NCBI GenBank assembly: GCA_020073545.1
Contig: JAIQEZ010000050.1
Span: 1 to 64,000 of the forward strand
DNA from: Terriglobia bacterium
Lineage (GTDB): Bacteria; Acidobacteriota; Terriglobia; UBA7540
Direction of reading: 5' to 3'
DNA length: 64,000 bases
A program made the translations under genes and the position numbers. The notes under the pieces were generated by a model. That model was not told the origin of the DNA. It made no database searches and saw nothing but the letters and a program-made list of their open reading frames with translations. Below are positions 1-7,672 of the stretch, one piece after another. Position 1 is the first letter of the stretch, and each line of letters begins with the position of its first letter.

Positions 1-28
1 GTTTACCGTCTGCATGCAGACGGTAAAC
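1..28. repeat. Perfect 28-nt palindrome at window edge
   Basis: The first 28 bases are a perfect inverted repeat (GTTTACCGTCTGCA and its complement). It may be a hairpin or the edge of a repeat cut by the window start; nothing nearby decides which. Confidence 0.6.
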
Positions 29-120
29 CTCAACCCTCTCCTCCACCGTCAATTGCCCATATCGTTTTCCCATCGCAACACCTCTTATACAAGCAAGGTG
101 TTGCACTTGCAGCGTGAACT

Positions 121-267
121 TAGCGAATCCAGGTCGAGAGTGGACCCTCGCCTTCGCGGGGGTGACAACGAAAGGCATGGCCCTGAGACGGTTGTAGCCG
201 AGAAGCCGCGACGCCTGCGTCGCCCGTACTGCCGTCATTCCCGCGCAAGCGGGAATCCAGCACGGCT
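121..267. repeat. Intergenic inverted repeat (RASGNP/DPRLRGG type)
   Basis: Two arms face each other: one near 137-170 (GGACCCTCGCCTTCGCGG) and one at 235-260 (ATTCCCGCGCAAGCGGGAAT). In translation they give the RVDPRLRGGD and HSRASGNP strings familiar from non-coding repeats of many bacteria. An open frame across 14-277 is therefore treated as non-coding. Confidence 0.6.
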
Positions 268-387
268 GCGGCGATAGGTGCTGCTGGTCAGGAATTGCAT
301 CTGTCCGGGCGCAAAATGGCGTTTCTGGGTGGGCATGACCGGCGCTAATATGGCACGCTGAAGCGCAGAGTTGCGCTCTGCGCCAGC
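268..387 (-). repeat. 120-bp copy of RAYT 5' end plus REP hairpin
   Basis: This stretch matches 2409-2528 base for base except a few substitutions. Read on the minus strand it holds the first 23 codons of a REP-associated transposase (start at 336, MPTQKRHFAPGQ...). Codon 4 is CAG here but TAG in the other copy. The match stops at the YRR codons, where the inverted repeat of 121-267 begins. Its upstream part contains a REP-like hairpin, GCGCAGAG/CTCTGCGC at 363-383. Confidence 0.8.
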
Positions 388-398
388 CGGCGGATTTT

Positions 399-476
399 GT
401 GCCGTGGGCTTTTCTCAATCGGGCGGGCTGGCATTTAACGAACCCACGGCATTGAGAAGGTGGCGTGGCTACTACC
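399..476. repeat. MITE-like imperfect inverted repeat
   Basis: CCGTGGGCTTTTCTC and AACCCACGG face each other, with a GTGGCGTGGCTACTACC tail. Similar strings occur at about 33270-33345 and 34118-34204, so this looks like a small dispersed family. It lies in the leader of the following kinase gene. Confidence 0.4.
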
Positions 477-523
477 TCTGGATCTTTGCTGCGATGACTC
501 CCGACAAAGGGGAGTTTCGACCT

Positions 524-1096
524 ATGATTCTGGCAATCGTTGGGATGACGGGTTCAGGCAAGAGTGAGCTGTCTCGTTACCTTGCGTCCCTGCGTTTTCC
601 GGCTATCCGTTTTGGCCAAGTTGTCGTGGACGAGATTGCTAGCCGAGGTTTAGACCTCAATCCAGCGAACGAAAGGACTATCAGGGAGGAGCTTCGCTCC
701 ACCCACGGTATGGACGTCTGCGCTCGCCGGTGCTTGCCGGCGATACGCAAAGCACTCAAGGAGAGCCCGCTGGTTGTTATCGACGGCCTGTACAGCTGGA
801 GCGAGTACAGGACGTTGCGGGCTGCGCTTGGGGAAAATCTCGTTCTGCTTCTGGTATTTGCCTCCAGAGAGACGCGGTACCATCGGCTGAAGGTGCGGCC
901 GGAGCGTCCCCTGACCTTCCAGGAGGCTCAAGAGAGGGACATCACGGAAATCGAAAACGTTGAAAAAGGCGGGCCCATCGCCTTTGCCGACTATGCACTG
1001 CTGAACGATGGCACGAAGGCGGAGCTGTTCGCCGGAGTTGACGATTTACTCGCGCGCTGGCGAATTCGTTCTCCCGACGGAGAAAAGCGCGTTTGA
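524..1096 (+). CDS. P-loop kinase-like ATPase, UPF0200/dephospho-CoA kinase-like
   Basis: This 190-residue protein starts at the ATG at 524, with AAAGGGGAG about ten bases upstream. It opens with a Walker A loop (GMTGSGKSE, residues 7-15). The RFGQVVVDEIASRG, THGMDVCARRCLP and ADYALLNDG segments follow the pattern of the UPF0200 family, best known in Archaea and related to CoaE/adenylate-type kinases. A nucleotide or nucleoside phosphate substrate is plausible but unproven. The next gene encodes a dCMP deaminase on the same strand 219 bases downstream, which suggests a deoxynucleotide role. A longer in-frame reading from 371 would begin inside a repeat and is unlikely. It could also be a divergent CoaE, but the family-wide HGMD-like segment argues against that. 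Confidence 0.75.
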   Translation: MILAIVGMTGSGKSELSRYLASLRFPAIRFGQVVVDEIASRGLDLNPANERTIREELRSTHGMDVCARRCLPAIRKALKESPLVVIDGLYSWSEYRTLRAALGENLVLLLVFASRETRYHRLKVRPERPLTFQEAQERDITEIENVEKGGPIAFADYALLNDGTKAELFAGVDDLLARWRIRSPDGEKRV

Positions 1097-1315
1097 CGAG
1101 GTGACGCAGGAGCGCCCTAACTGATTCCTTGTTAAAACGTCGGGACGGCGCTCGATGTTCGAATCCCGGCAGAAACTCGTGCCGGGCCGGGCTGCAGTGC
1201 AAGATGGGCCTCGTGCCCACCACGTTTTGCTTTTTCCGAACAAGCTGGATAAGATGAGCGCCGGCGTCCTCCGCCGGTCGTGCGGAGGGCTCGCTAAAAG
1301 CGGTGTGGAGCGAAT

Positions 1316-1831
1316 ATGATAACAAAAGATGATTATTACATGGGCATCGCCATGGCCGTGCGCAGGAAGGCGAATTGCATGGGCCGACGAGTCGGCGCCG
1401 TGATCGTCAAACGTAATCGCATCATCTCCACTGGCTACAATGGGACGCCCGAAGGAATGGCCAATTGCCTTGATGGCGGCTGCGTACGTTGTAAGAATCG
1501 AGAAGCATATAAGGCAAGCGTTGGATATGACGTTTGCATATGCGTCCACGCCGAGCAGAACGCGCTGATTACCGCAGCCAGATTTGGAAATTCCATTGAG
1601 GATGCCTTTGTGTATTCGACGCTTCGGCCGTGTTTCGATTGCACAAAGGTGTTGCTGCAAGCCAAGGTTCACACGATTTACTACATTCATGATTGGGCCC
1701 ATCCGATCGATTCCCTGCAGGAGCAGTATCTGCTTGCTCAAAGCAAGCTTCCGGGCGGGGTCAGGAAAGTGGAGATTCAGGACCCTGAGGCGGAGTGGGC
1801 GAACGGCAATGCTGCGCCGATAAGTGGCTGA
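1316..1831 (+). CDS. Deoxycytidylate (dCMP) deaminase
   Basis: The 171-residue product should convert dCMP to dUMP, supplying dTMP synthesis. It carries the zinc deaminase signature: HAE at 78-80 (His ligand and catalytic Glu) and PCFDC at 105-109 (two Cys ligands). Extra cysteines at 51, 56 and 59 (CLDGGCVRC) are typical of the dCMP deaminase/ComEB branch. The gene follows the UPF0200-type kinase. Its base composition appears nearer 50-55% GC than the surrounding 60%+, consistent with transfer. No clear ribosome-binding site precedes the ATG at 1316, so the start rests on alignment to the family N-terminus (DDYYMGIA). Confidence 0.9.
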   Translation: MITKDDYYMGIAMAVRRKANCMGRRVGAVIVKRNRIISTGYNGTPEGMANCLDGGCVRCKNREAYKASVGYDVCICVHAEQNALITAARFGNSIEDAFVYSTLRPCFDCTKVLLQAKVHTIYYIHDWAHPIDSLQEQYLLAQSKLPGGVRKVEIQDPEAEWANGNAAPISG

Positions 1832-1885
1832 GGCTGGCGCCCCTCTGGTAGCGGGGAGCGGGTGGCCGCCGGCTGGCGCGGGCTG

Positions 1886-1905
1886 GCGCAGAGCGCAGCT
1901 CTGCG
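1886..1905. repeat. REP-like hairpin
   Basis: CGCAGAGC (1887-1894) pairs with GCTCTGCG (1898-1905). It lies just downstream of the RAYT pseudogene and resembles the hairpins at 363-383 and 2504-2524, so REP units bracket the transposase remnant. Confidence 0.55.
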
Positions 1906-1925
1906 GCCAACGGACAAGACTGAAA

Positions 1926-2477
1926 TCAGGCGAGCCGATCCATACTCAGAACCGACGAATCTCTGAGGTAGTAGAACCGGAAGCTCGATCACGGCCATTG
2001 CTCGGGCGAAGCCACCAAGCCGCACTTTACTGGATTCCCGTGCATGTAATTCAGCTTCTCCAGCCGCTTCTTCTCGCTGTAGACGCCGAACGGATAGAAA
2101 CGGCGCTGCCAAACTCGAAACTGCGACTCGGAATGGACGGTGGGCGGCAAGCGCAACCGGGCCGGCATCTTCTCGCACCAGGGAACGCGCTGATTCTCGG
2201 AAAGCGCGGAAAGGATCTGTTGGGCCGTGCGCTTCTTGAGCTCCTGCATGAAGCGGCTGGTGCTCGCGACCGGTTCAGACTTGATGAGCAAGTGCAAATG
2301 GTCCGGCATAAGGACCCAGCCGATAAGCAGAAAGCCCATCTCGATGCGAAGCTGCCTGAGGATTTAGACAAAGCTCAAGCGGAACCGATCACTCTCAAAA
2401 AGCTTGGCGCGGCGATAGGTGCTGCTGGTCAGGAATTGCATCTGTCCGGGCGCAAAATGGCGTTTCTAGGTGGGCAT
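1926..2477 (-). pseudogene. REP-associated tyrosine transposase (RAYT), decayed
   Basis: Reading from the ATG at 2477 gives one continuous frame of 184 codons to a TGA at 1926. It contains three in-frame stops: TAG at codon 4 (2466-2468), TAA at 2364-2366 and TGA at 1989-1991, where a Trp would be expected (QWP*SSFRFY). The rest is recognisable RAYT/TnpA_REP: RHFAPGQMQFLTSSTYRR at the start, the metal-binding PDHLHLL motif of Y1 transposases, and LNYMHGNPVK near the end. The frame itself is intact, so decay is by point mutation only. REP-like hairpins lie on both sides. It cannot make a full transposase. Confidence 0.85.
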
Positions 2478-2528
2478 GACCAGCGCTAACATAGCACGCT
2501 GAAGCGCAGAGCTACGCTCTGCGCCAGC
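2409..2528 (-). repeat. 120-bp copy of RAYT 5' end plus REP hairpin (second copy)
   Basis: This copy matches 268-387 in the same orientation. Here it is continuous with the rest of the RAYT pseudogene, and its upstream part holds the hairpin GCGCAGAG (2504-2511)/CTCTGCGC (2517-2524). The roughly 280 bases that follow, up to the next gene at 2815, show nothing I can identify. Confidence 0.8.
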
Positions 2529-2814
2529 GGGTGGACGAAGAATTCTGTCGGCGAGGTTCGCAGGCCGGAATGCTCGGGAAAGTAGCGCTGCCCTGACCGT
2601 GACCGGAACTCTGATGGAGCTACCGGTCTCCCACCGGCGAGGGAGTCGGAAGGCGCCATCATGGTCCCGCTGCGCTGGGATCGAATCCTACATGTGGGGT
2701 GGAGCCTGCCCACCCTATGAGACGCAAGCCACCAGCCAGGACTGAACGGCGAACCAGAACCGTCCGCAAATTCCCCTTAACGGAGCCGACAACCTTATAG
2801 ATGCGGCACTCCGC

Positions 2815-4479
2815 TCAGCTCCCATAAAGCAGCGTACGTTCGAGAGGTTGGAGCCGGTGGACCCTCATCATGGCCACGGCGATGCGCGGGAGGGTCTCTA
2901 GAGAAGGGAAGGCAAGATAGCGCCCTTCCCAGGTGGGATTGAATTTCTTCTTAAACTGAAACAGGGACTTGAACTCGTAAATTCCGTGGAGGTTCTCAAA
3001 GAGCAGGCGGACTCCACGGTCGAGCATGGTCAGCTCGTCTTCGGGGCTGACGTTGGCCAATGGAGCGTTCGCGAGGCTGGCCTGCCGATAGTCCTCCTGT
3101 TGGAGACGGAGCAACGACTTGGCGATGAGGAAATCCATGATGAACTTGGGGGCTTCCGGAACATACCTCATCAGATCCAGCGTGAGTCCCTTGCCGGCAT
3201 AGGGTCGCCAAGAGACAAAGGCCAGGACTTTCCCTTTGTCCGCCGCGACGGCCAGAAACTGGTGCCCCAAGGTGGCGGGATCGAACCGGCCCATCGTGAA
3301 CCCCAGCTCCTTGATTCCCTTCTTCGAGAGCCAGTCGCCGGAGATTATCTGGAGTTGATCCTCCACATCCTGGGAAGGGCTTCCGTGGAAGAACTCGATG
3401 TTGAGATCAGTATGCTCTCTCTCGATCTTGTTGAGCGCCTGCCGGACTTTCTGCATTTTGGTACCGCGAAGACTGAACTGATCGAGGTAAATAACCGCCT
3501 CTTCCGCGATCTTGAGGGTACGCAACTTGCGCTGGCGATAGATCTCCAAGCCTTGCGCTTTGATCTCATAGAAGCAAGGTATCCAGTCGTGTCGCCGACA
3601 GTGCGCGTAGAATTCGTCCACGGCGGCCTCGACTTTGTCAGGCGGTCCAATGGGATCTCCTACCGTGATCGCGACTCCTGTCGTGACCCGATAGGCCACC
3701 GTAGCATGACCGCTCGCCGCCAGGAAGTGGTGTTTGTCGGGTTCCACGGCAAACGCCGCGAGAGAGTGGTCTCCGAAAATGCGGATTATGGTCTGAGCCA
3801 TGGTGAGAGAAGGATCGAGCCGGCGCAGGATGACGGGCCGCAAGAGGAGCCAGAGAATCAGCAGTGTCGCCCCAATTGAGAACCAAGCGATGGAATCGAG
3901 AAACTCCCGGGCATGAGGAGTGTGCGGCGTGACGCCGAGGTTGTCGGCCCCCACGGCCGCCAGCAACGTCGCGCCAATGGCCCTTTTCAACTCGAAGGGT
4001 GGGCTGATGGCAGAGCGCAAACGGAACTGGCCTATGGTTCCATAGGCGAGCAGGCTCAGGAATAGGACGGGGGCGAGCGTGAGCGACCGGCGTGTCCCGG
4101 CAGGGTCGCTTCCGGCGATAAAGAATCGCCTCGCCACGACCAGGTAAACCAGGAGGATCAGGGGCGGCAGGATGAAAATGACATGCCGGTTCCGAACCAA
4201 GTGAAGTAAGACCGAGAAGCTTGACACCACGAGCGCCAGTTGCCACGCGCGTTGCTTGCCTCGGCCCAATCCTCGCCCGAGGCTGATAAGTACAACACCC
4301 GAAAGCACGAGGAGTGCCCGGCTGCCTTGATGAACTTCCAGCGGCAGCAACTCCGCTAGCGGGTTCAACCGCAACGGATGTCGCATCCACAGGCCATCCA
4401 AGAGATCGAATAGCCCCCCCAGGGTTACGAGGGTGGCCATGATGCGGTGAACGAGGTGTGGACGAGCGCGGATGGGCAT
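2815..4479 (-). CDS. MprF-type phosphatidylglycerol aminoacyltransferase (DUF2156)
   Basis: The 554-residue membrane protein should transfer an amino acid, classically lysine, from tRNA to phosphatidylglycerol and so lower membrane negative charge. About six hydrophobic helices fill residues 14-215. The remaining 340 residues form the cytosolic DUF2156/GNAT-like synthase domain (TVGDPIGPP, FYEIKAQGLEIY, GTKMQKVRQALNKIER, LMRYVPEAP). Full-length MprF has some 14 helices and about 850 residues, so this is a short form lacking most of the flippase part. It begins 6 bases after the stop of the acvB-like gene, so the two are surely co-transcribed. Lysine versus another amino acid cannot be read from sequence. 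Confidence 0.82.
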   Translation of the reverse strand: MPIRARPHLVHRIMATLVTLGGLFDLLDGLWMRHPLRLNPLAELLPLEVHQGSRALLVLSGVVLISLGRGLGRGKQRAWQLALVVSSFSVLLHLVRNRHVIFILPPLILLVYLVVARRFFIAGSDPAGTRRSLTLAPVLFLSLLAYGTIGQFRLRSAISPPFELKRAIGATLLAAVGADNLGVTPHTPHAREFLDSIAWFSIGATLLILWLLLRPVILRRLDPSLTMAQTIIRIFGDHSLAAFAVEPDKHHFLAASGHATVAYRVTTGVAITVGDPIGPPDKVEAAVDEFYAHCRRHDWIPCFYEIKAQGLEIYRQRKLRTLKIAEEAVIYLDQFSLRGTKMQKVRQALNKIEREHTDLNIEFFHGSPSQDVEDQLQIISGDWLSKKGIKELGFTMGRFDPATLGHQFLAVAADKGKVLAFVSWRPYAGKGLTLDLMRYVPEAPKFIMDFLIAKSLLRLQQEDYRQASLANAPLANVSPEDELTMLDRGVRLLFENLHGIYEFKSLFQFKKKFNPTWEGRYLAFPSLETLPRIAVAMMRVHRLQPLERTLLYGS

Positions 4480-4485
4480 AACAGC

Positions 4486-5325
4486 TTAGGGGCGAGTTTC
4501 CGTTTTCAGCGTTTGGAACCACACCAGCGACCGGTCCAGCGTTTGCCAGAACTGGTCCCGCTGGCCTTCGAACCGGTGGTTGCTCGCATCGATGAAAACG
4601 ATCTGTTTCGGGTCTCGTGCGCGGGCGAAGATATCTCGCGCTGTGGGCATGGGCACGAAATCGTCTCGCGACGATTGGATGATCATCATCGGGATGGGCG
4701 CGACCTTGCCGACATAATCCTTGCTGTTGAAGGTTGGCTCGTTGGGAACTTTCTTGGTGATATAGATGATGGCATCACTCGTGCGCCAAGCGAGTTCATT
4801 GAGGTCGGGCAGGCCGATGGCGATGACTCCCTGCAGGTCCGGTCGAATATCGGTGTCCAACGCTCCGAGCACCGCCAATCCTGCACCCTCTGACCATCCG
4901 GAGAGCACGACGGATTTCGCTTGGGCTTGGTCTCTTGCGAAACGGGCGATCGCGCCAACGTCACGGGTGACTTGCGCCGGCTCGAGTGCATTTGGTTTCG
5001 ACAGGGAGCTCAGATACTCCTTTGAGTCCACGCCCACGGCCACGTAGCCATGATCAGCGAAGTACTGGGCCACATCATCGATAAAGCCGTGCCAACCGCC
5101 GTCACCGGAAAGGACGACGATTCCGGGCGCCTCGGATTTTCGGGTTGAGGGGTCATACACGTAGAGAGTCTGGGAAACGCCACGGACGGACAAGTTCACT
5201 TTCCGCGGGCCCCGGGCCAGAGCCGCTTGCGCCAGCGCCAGTGCCATCAGCATGGTGATCACCAAATGTTGCTGCGCTCGCATTACGGCCATTATCGCAC
5301 GCGGCGAGCACCAGAGGGAATACAA
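4486..5325 (-). CDS. AcvB/VirJ-like periplasmic alpha/beta hydrolase
   Basis: The 279-residue alpha/beta hydrolase shows the VirJ-family GDGGW loop (residues 74-78), a GWSEG nucleophile elbow (Ser145), acidic residues at 221-222 and a late His250. A hydrophobic stretch (ITMLMALALAQAALA) forms a signal peptide, so the enzyme acts outside the cytoplasm. The most natural start is Met15 (5283) or Met12 rather than Met1, because those place the signal sequence at the N-terminus; no strong ribosome-binding site settles this. In Agrobacterium, AcvB hydrolyses lysyl-phosphatidylglycerol and sits beside lpiA, an mprF homologue. The same pair lies here, which supports a lipid-remodelling role. Confidence 0.75.
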   Translation of the reverse strand: MYSLWCSPRAIMAVMRAQQHLVITMLMALALAQAALARGPRKVNLSVRGVSQTLYVYDPSTRKSEAPGIVVLSGDGGWHGFIDDVAQYFADHGYVAVGVDSKEYLSSLSKPNALEPAQVTRDVGAIARFARDQAQAKSVVLSGWSEGAGLAVLGALDTDIRPDLQGVIAIGLPDLNELAWRTSDAIIYITKKVPNEPTFNSKDYVGKVAPIPMMIIQSSRDDFVPMPTARDIFARARDPKQIVFIDASNHRFEGQRDQFWQTLDRSLVWFQTLKTETRP

Positions 5326-5520
5326 GCGTTCCGCGCGGCGCCCTGGCGCACCCGGCGCACTCGATAGCTACTTCGGCAAGTTCGAGGGCACGGACCTCGC
5401 AGGTGGAATCATGGCGCTGGCCATGCGCCCACATGTAGCTCGGGGCATTCTGCCGTGAGTCTCCTTGACGGTCCGGCATGAGTCCATTAGACTTTCGATT
5501 GGTTCTATTGAGAAGGGCGG

Positions 5521-6165
5521 ATGAAAAAAGAGACGATTGCTACCGCTGTGATTTTCTTTGCTGTGGGTTTTCTGGCGGGATATATCACGGACGCTCAGAT
5601 GAACTGGAGCGCCCGCCAGAAGCCGGCGCAGACCGGCACGCCACCTGAAATGCCTGCGGGGGGCGCAAACTCCGTGCCCACCGTTGGGGCGATGCGGCAG
5701 GGCCTCCCCGAAGGCCATCCTCCTATTGACAACGCAGCGATCATCAAGCAGATGGAGGACATGGCGGCACAGAACCCGAAGGACCCGGACATTCGCCTGA
5801 AACTCGCCAATTTCCTCTACGACCAAAAGCAATACACTCAGGCCATCGGGTGGTACGAGCGCGCGTTGGAGCTTGATCCGAAGAACGTTAACGCCCGTAC
5901 CGATTTGGGTACGGCGTTCTTTTACACCGGGCGGCCGCAGGATGCCTTGCGGGAATACCGCCAGTCGCTCGAGGTTGACCCCAAACACGAACCTACCCTG
6001 CTCAATACCATCGTCGTAAACCTGGAGGGCACTCACGATCTCGCCGCGGCACAACAAGCGTGGGACCACTTGCACAAGCTGAATCCGAATCACCCTGCCC
6101 TCGCAGATTTGAAACAGAAGCTTGATGCCGCTCGCGCGTCCGGCCGCGCTACAGTGCCGCGCTGA
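5521..6165 (+). CDS. Membrane-anchored TPR protein
   Basis: The 214-residue protein has one N-terminal membrane helix (residues 5-24) and a Pro/Gly-rich linker. Three TPR units follow from about residue 85 (DIRLKLANFLYDQKQYTQAIGWYERALELDP and the next repeats). The layout resembles periplasmic TPR scaffolds such as those used in cytochrome c maturation or envelope complexes, but no partner is visible. GAAGGGCGG directly precedes the ATG. Function unknown beyond protein-protein contact. Confidence 0.75.
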   Translation: MKKETIATAVIFFAVGFLAGYITDAQMNWSARQKPAQTGTPPEMPAGGANSVPTVGAMRQGLPEGHPPIDNAAIIKQMEDMAAQNPKDPDIRLKLANFLYDQKQYTQAIGWYERALELDPKNVNARTDLGTAFFYTGRPQDALREYRQSLEVDPKHEPTLLNTIVVNLEGTHDLAAAQQAWDHLHKLNPNHPALADLKQKLDAARASGRATVPR

Positions 6166-6207
6166 ATTCAAGGCATCCCACCGGCTCGAAAGGTCGTCTG
6201 ACCCACT

Positions 6208-6513
6208 ATGGGACGTCTTCTTGTCTACGTTTTTGAATTCGTCATCGCAGTCCTCTTCGTAAGGGCGTTGAGTCGGAGTCTTCGCGCAATGTTCAGTTCT
6301 TCCCGGATGCACGTTTGGACATCGCGGAGTGGGTCACACCCACCCCAGCCCGCGAGTCCCCAGGGTGGCAAGACGGCGCGCGACCCCATCTGCGGCATGT
6401 TTGTTTCCACGGAGCTTTCCCACCGGCTCACGCGGGGCACGGAAACGCTTCACTTCTGCTCTCGTGAGTGTCTGGAACACTACCAAAAGGATGCTGCGCA
6501 TGTTGCTTCTTGA
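6208..6513 (+). CDS. Small membrane protein with YHS/TRASH-like metal motif
   Basis: The 101-residue product has an N-terminal membrane helix (LLVYVFEFVIAVLFV) and a C-terminal motif DPICGMFVS...LHFCSRECLEHY. This is the pattern of YHS/TRASH domains that bind metal through paired cysteines. The arrangement resembles small membrane-anchored proteins widespread in Acidobacteriota and Proteobacteria. Its 3' end overlaps the next reading frame by 14 bases, which suggests coupled translation. Metal specificity cannot be told. Confidence 0.65.
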   Translation: MGRLLVYVFEFVIAVLFVRALSRSLRAMFSSSRMHVWTSRSGSHPPQPASPQGGKTARDPICGMFVSTELSHRLTRGTETLHFCSRECLEHYQKDAAHVAS

Positions 6514-7564
6514 TGGGCTGCTGCGGGCCGTCCTGGGAAGAGTTGGTTCGGCCCACCCTTTGCCGTTGCGGAAACCGCTGCGCCTTCATAGGTGTGTGGT
6601 GGGACTGACCCTTGTGCTGCTGGTGCTCGCGAGCGCCCCCGCTGCGCAGGGTTGGGGAGGAAAGGTTGCGCTGGTCCGCAAATACCGCCCCGGCCAAACT
6701 ATGGTCTATGCAACGGAAATCCGCAGCCGTGCGCAAGTCGATTCCGATCCGCCGGGGTTGAAGAACTTTTTCCCGCCCGTCCCCGCGGACTTGATCATGC
6801 GCCAGCAGAATACCGTCACGGTGGCCGCCGTGCAGGCCGATGGCGCTGCCGATATTCAGCACCGCTTCGATCGGTTCGAAATTCAAACGGACCTCACGGC
6901 GCTCCCCGAAAACCTGCGCGACCCCGCCAAACAGGCGCAGCAGGAGTTCACCCAGCGCATGGCGGGTCAGACCCTGACGGTTCACTACGATCGGGATGGC
7001 CGGCTGGTGGGATTTGAAGGCGCCGACAGCTTTCTCGAGGAGCTTGATGCCCCGGTGCGAGAACCGCTTCGCCAGATGCTGAGGCTCTTCCTGGAGCAAT
7101 TGGGAGGTCAGGCGCTCTATCCCGACCACCCCGTGAAACGGGGCGAAGAGTGGACGCAGAAACTCGACTCGCTGCCGCGGGGGGACTACCCGTTCCAGGT
7201 GCAGGGGAAAAGCACCTTGCGCTATTCCGGCAAGACACGTTACCACGGCGTGAAAGCTGGCATTGTGGACTATCGGTTCGAAAACTCGCTCACGCCCGCA
7301 CTGGACAGCATGCGCCAAGCCGGGGCGCTCCCCCAGCTCGAAGCTGTGGGGATGCAGCTCGAAATTCAGATCAGCGGCCAGGGACAGGGGCGGGTTCTGG
7401 TGGCGCTTGATGACGGCCGGGTGCTCCAGAATCACTCGACGTTGCATCAGACACTCAGCGCGCGCCTGAAAGGGAAGGAAGGGTCCCTTTCACCCGCCGC
7501 GCCACCTGCCAAACTCGAGATCCGCTCAGATACCGAAATGGACGTGGAAGGAAACCGCCCGTAA
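6500..7564 (+). CDS. Secreted protein of unknown function
   Basis: The preferred start is the ATG at 6500, with AAAAGG nine bases upstream inside the end of the previous gene; ATG at 6491 is an alternative. The 354-residue product has a long N-terminal region with a hydrophobic export segment (VVGLTLVLLVLASAPAAQG). A beta-rich domain follows, with Y-RPGQTMVYATEI near its start and paired TVHYDRDGRLVGFEG-type strands. It resembles DUF6263-like secreted proteins, but I am not certain of the family. Translational overlap with the YHS-like gene suggests a shared envelope role. Confidence 0.65.
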   Translation: MLLLDGLLRAVLGRVGSAHPLPLRKPLRLHRCVVGLTLVLLVLASAPAAQGWGGKVALVRKYRPGQTMVYATEIRSRAQVDSDPPGLKNFFPPVPADLIMRQQNTVTVAAVQADGAADIQHRFDRFEIQTDLTALPENLRDPAKQAQQEFTQRMAGQTLTVHYDRDGRLVGFEGADSFLEELDAPVREPLRQMLRLFLEQLGGQALYPDHPVKRGEEWTQKLDSLPRGDYPFQVQGKSTLRYSGKTRYHGVKAGIVDYRFENSLTPALDSMRQAGALPQLEAVGMQLEIQISGQGQGRVLVALDDGRVLQNHSTLHQTLSARLKGKEGSLSPAAPPAKLEIRSDTEMDVEGNRP

Positions 7565-7602
7565 CGCACCTGTCACACGGGGGCCAGCGGCCGAATTCGT
7601 TA

Positions 7603-7630
7603 TTGACAGCGAGGCGGGTGCCCCTATAAT
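7603..7630 (+). promoter_or_regulatory. Sigma-70-type promoter for thiD
   Basis: TTGACA (7603-7608) and TATAAT (7625-7630) are separated by 16 bases, a full consensus match. Transcription should begin near 7637 and leave a leader of about 36 bases before thiD. No THI-box riboswitch is visible in that leader. Confidence 0.8.
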
Positions 7631-7672
7631 CGAGCAGAGTTCTGCGCAAGGCTCGGGGACGAAACGAAGGAA

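Noticed and set aside
14-277. Open frame of 87 codons at the window start
   Set aside because: Its translation is the DPRLRGGD...HSRASGNP string of known intergenic repeats, so it is non-coding.
1150-1180. GTTCGAATCCC, like a tRNA T-loop
   Set aside because: The flanking bases do not form a T stem or an acceptor stem, and no anticodon arm is found upstream.
2986-3879. Long open frame on the plus strand opposite the MprF gene
   Set aside because: It is the complement of a well-conserved coding region and has no motif of its own.
6428-7447. Long minus-strand frame opposite the secreted-protein gene
   Set aside because: Shadow of a high-GC gene; no start signal and no family pattern.
7637-7672. 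Possible THI-box riboswitch before thiD
   Set aside because: The leader is only about 36 bases and lacks the conserved CTGAGA/ACCTGA pieces.
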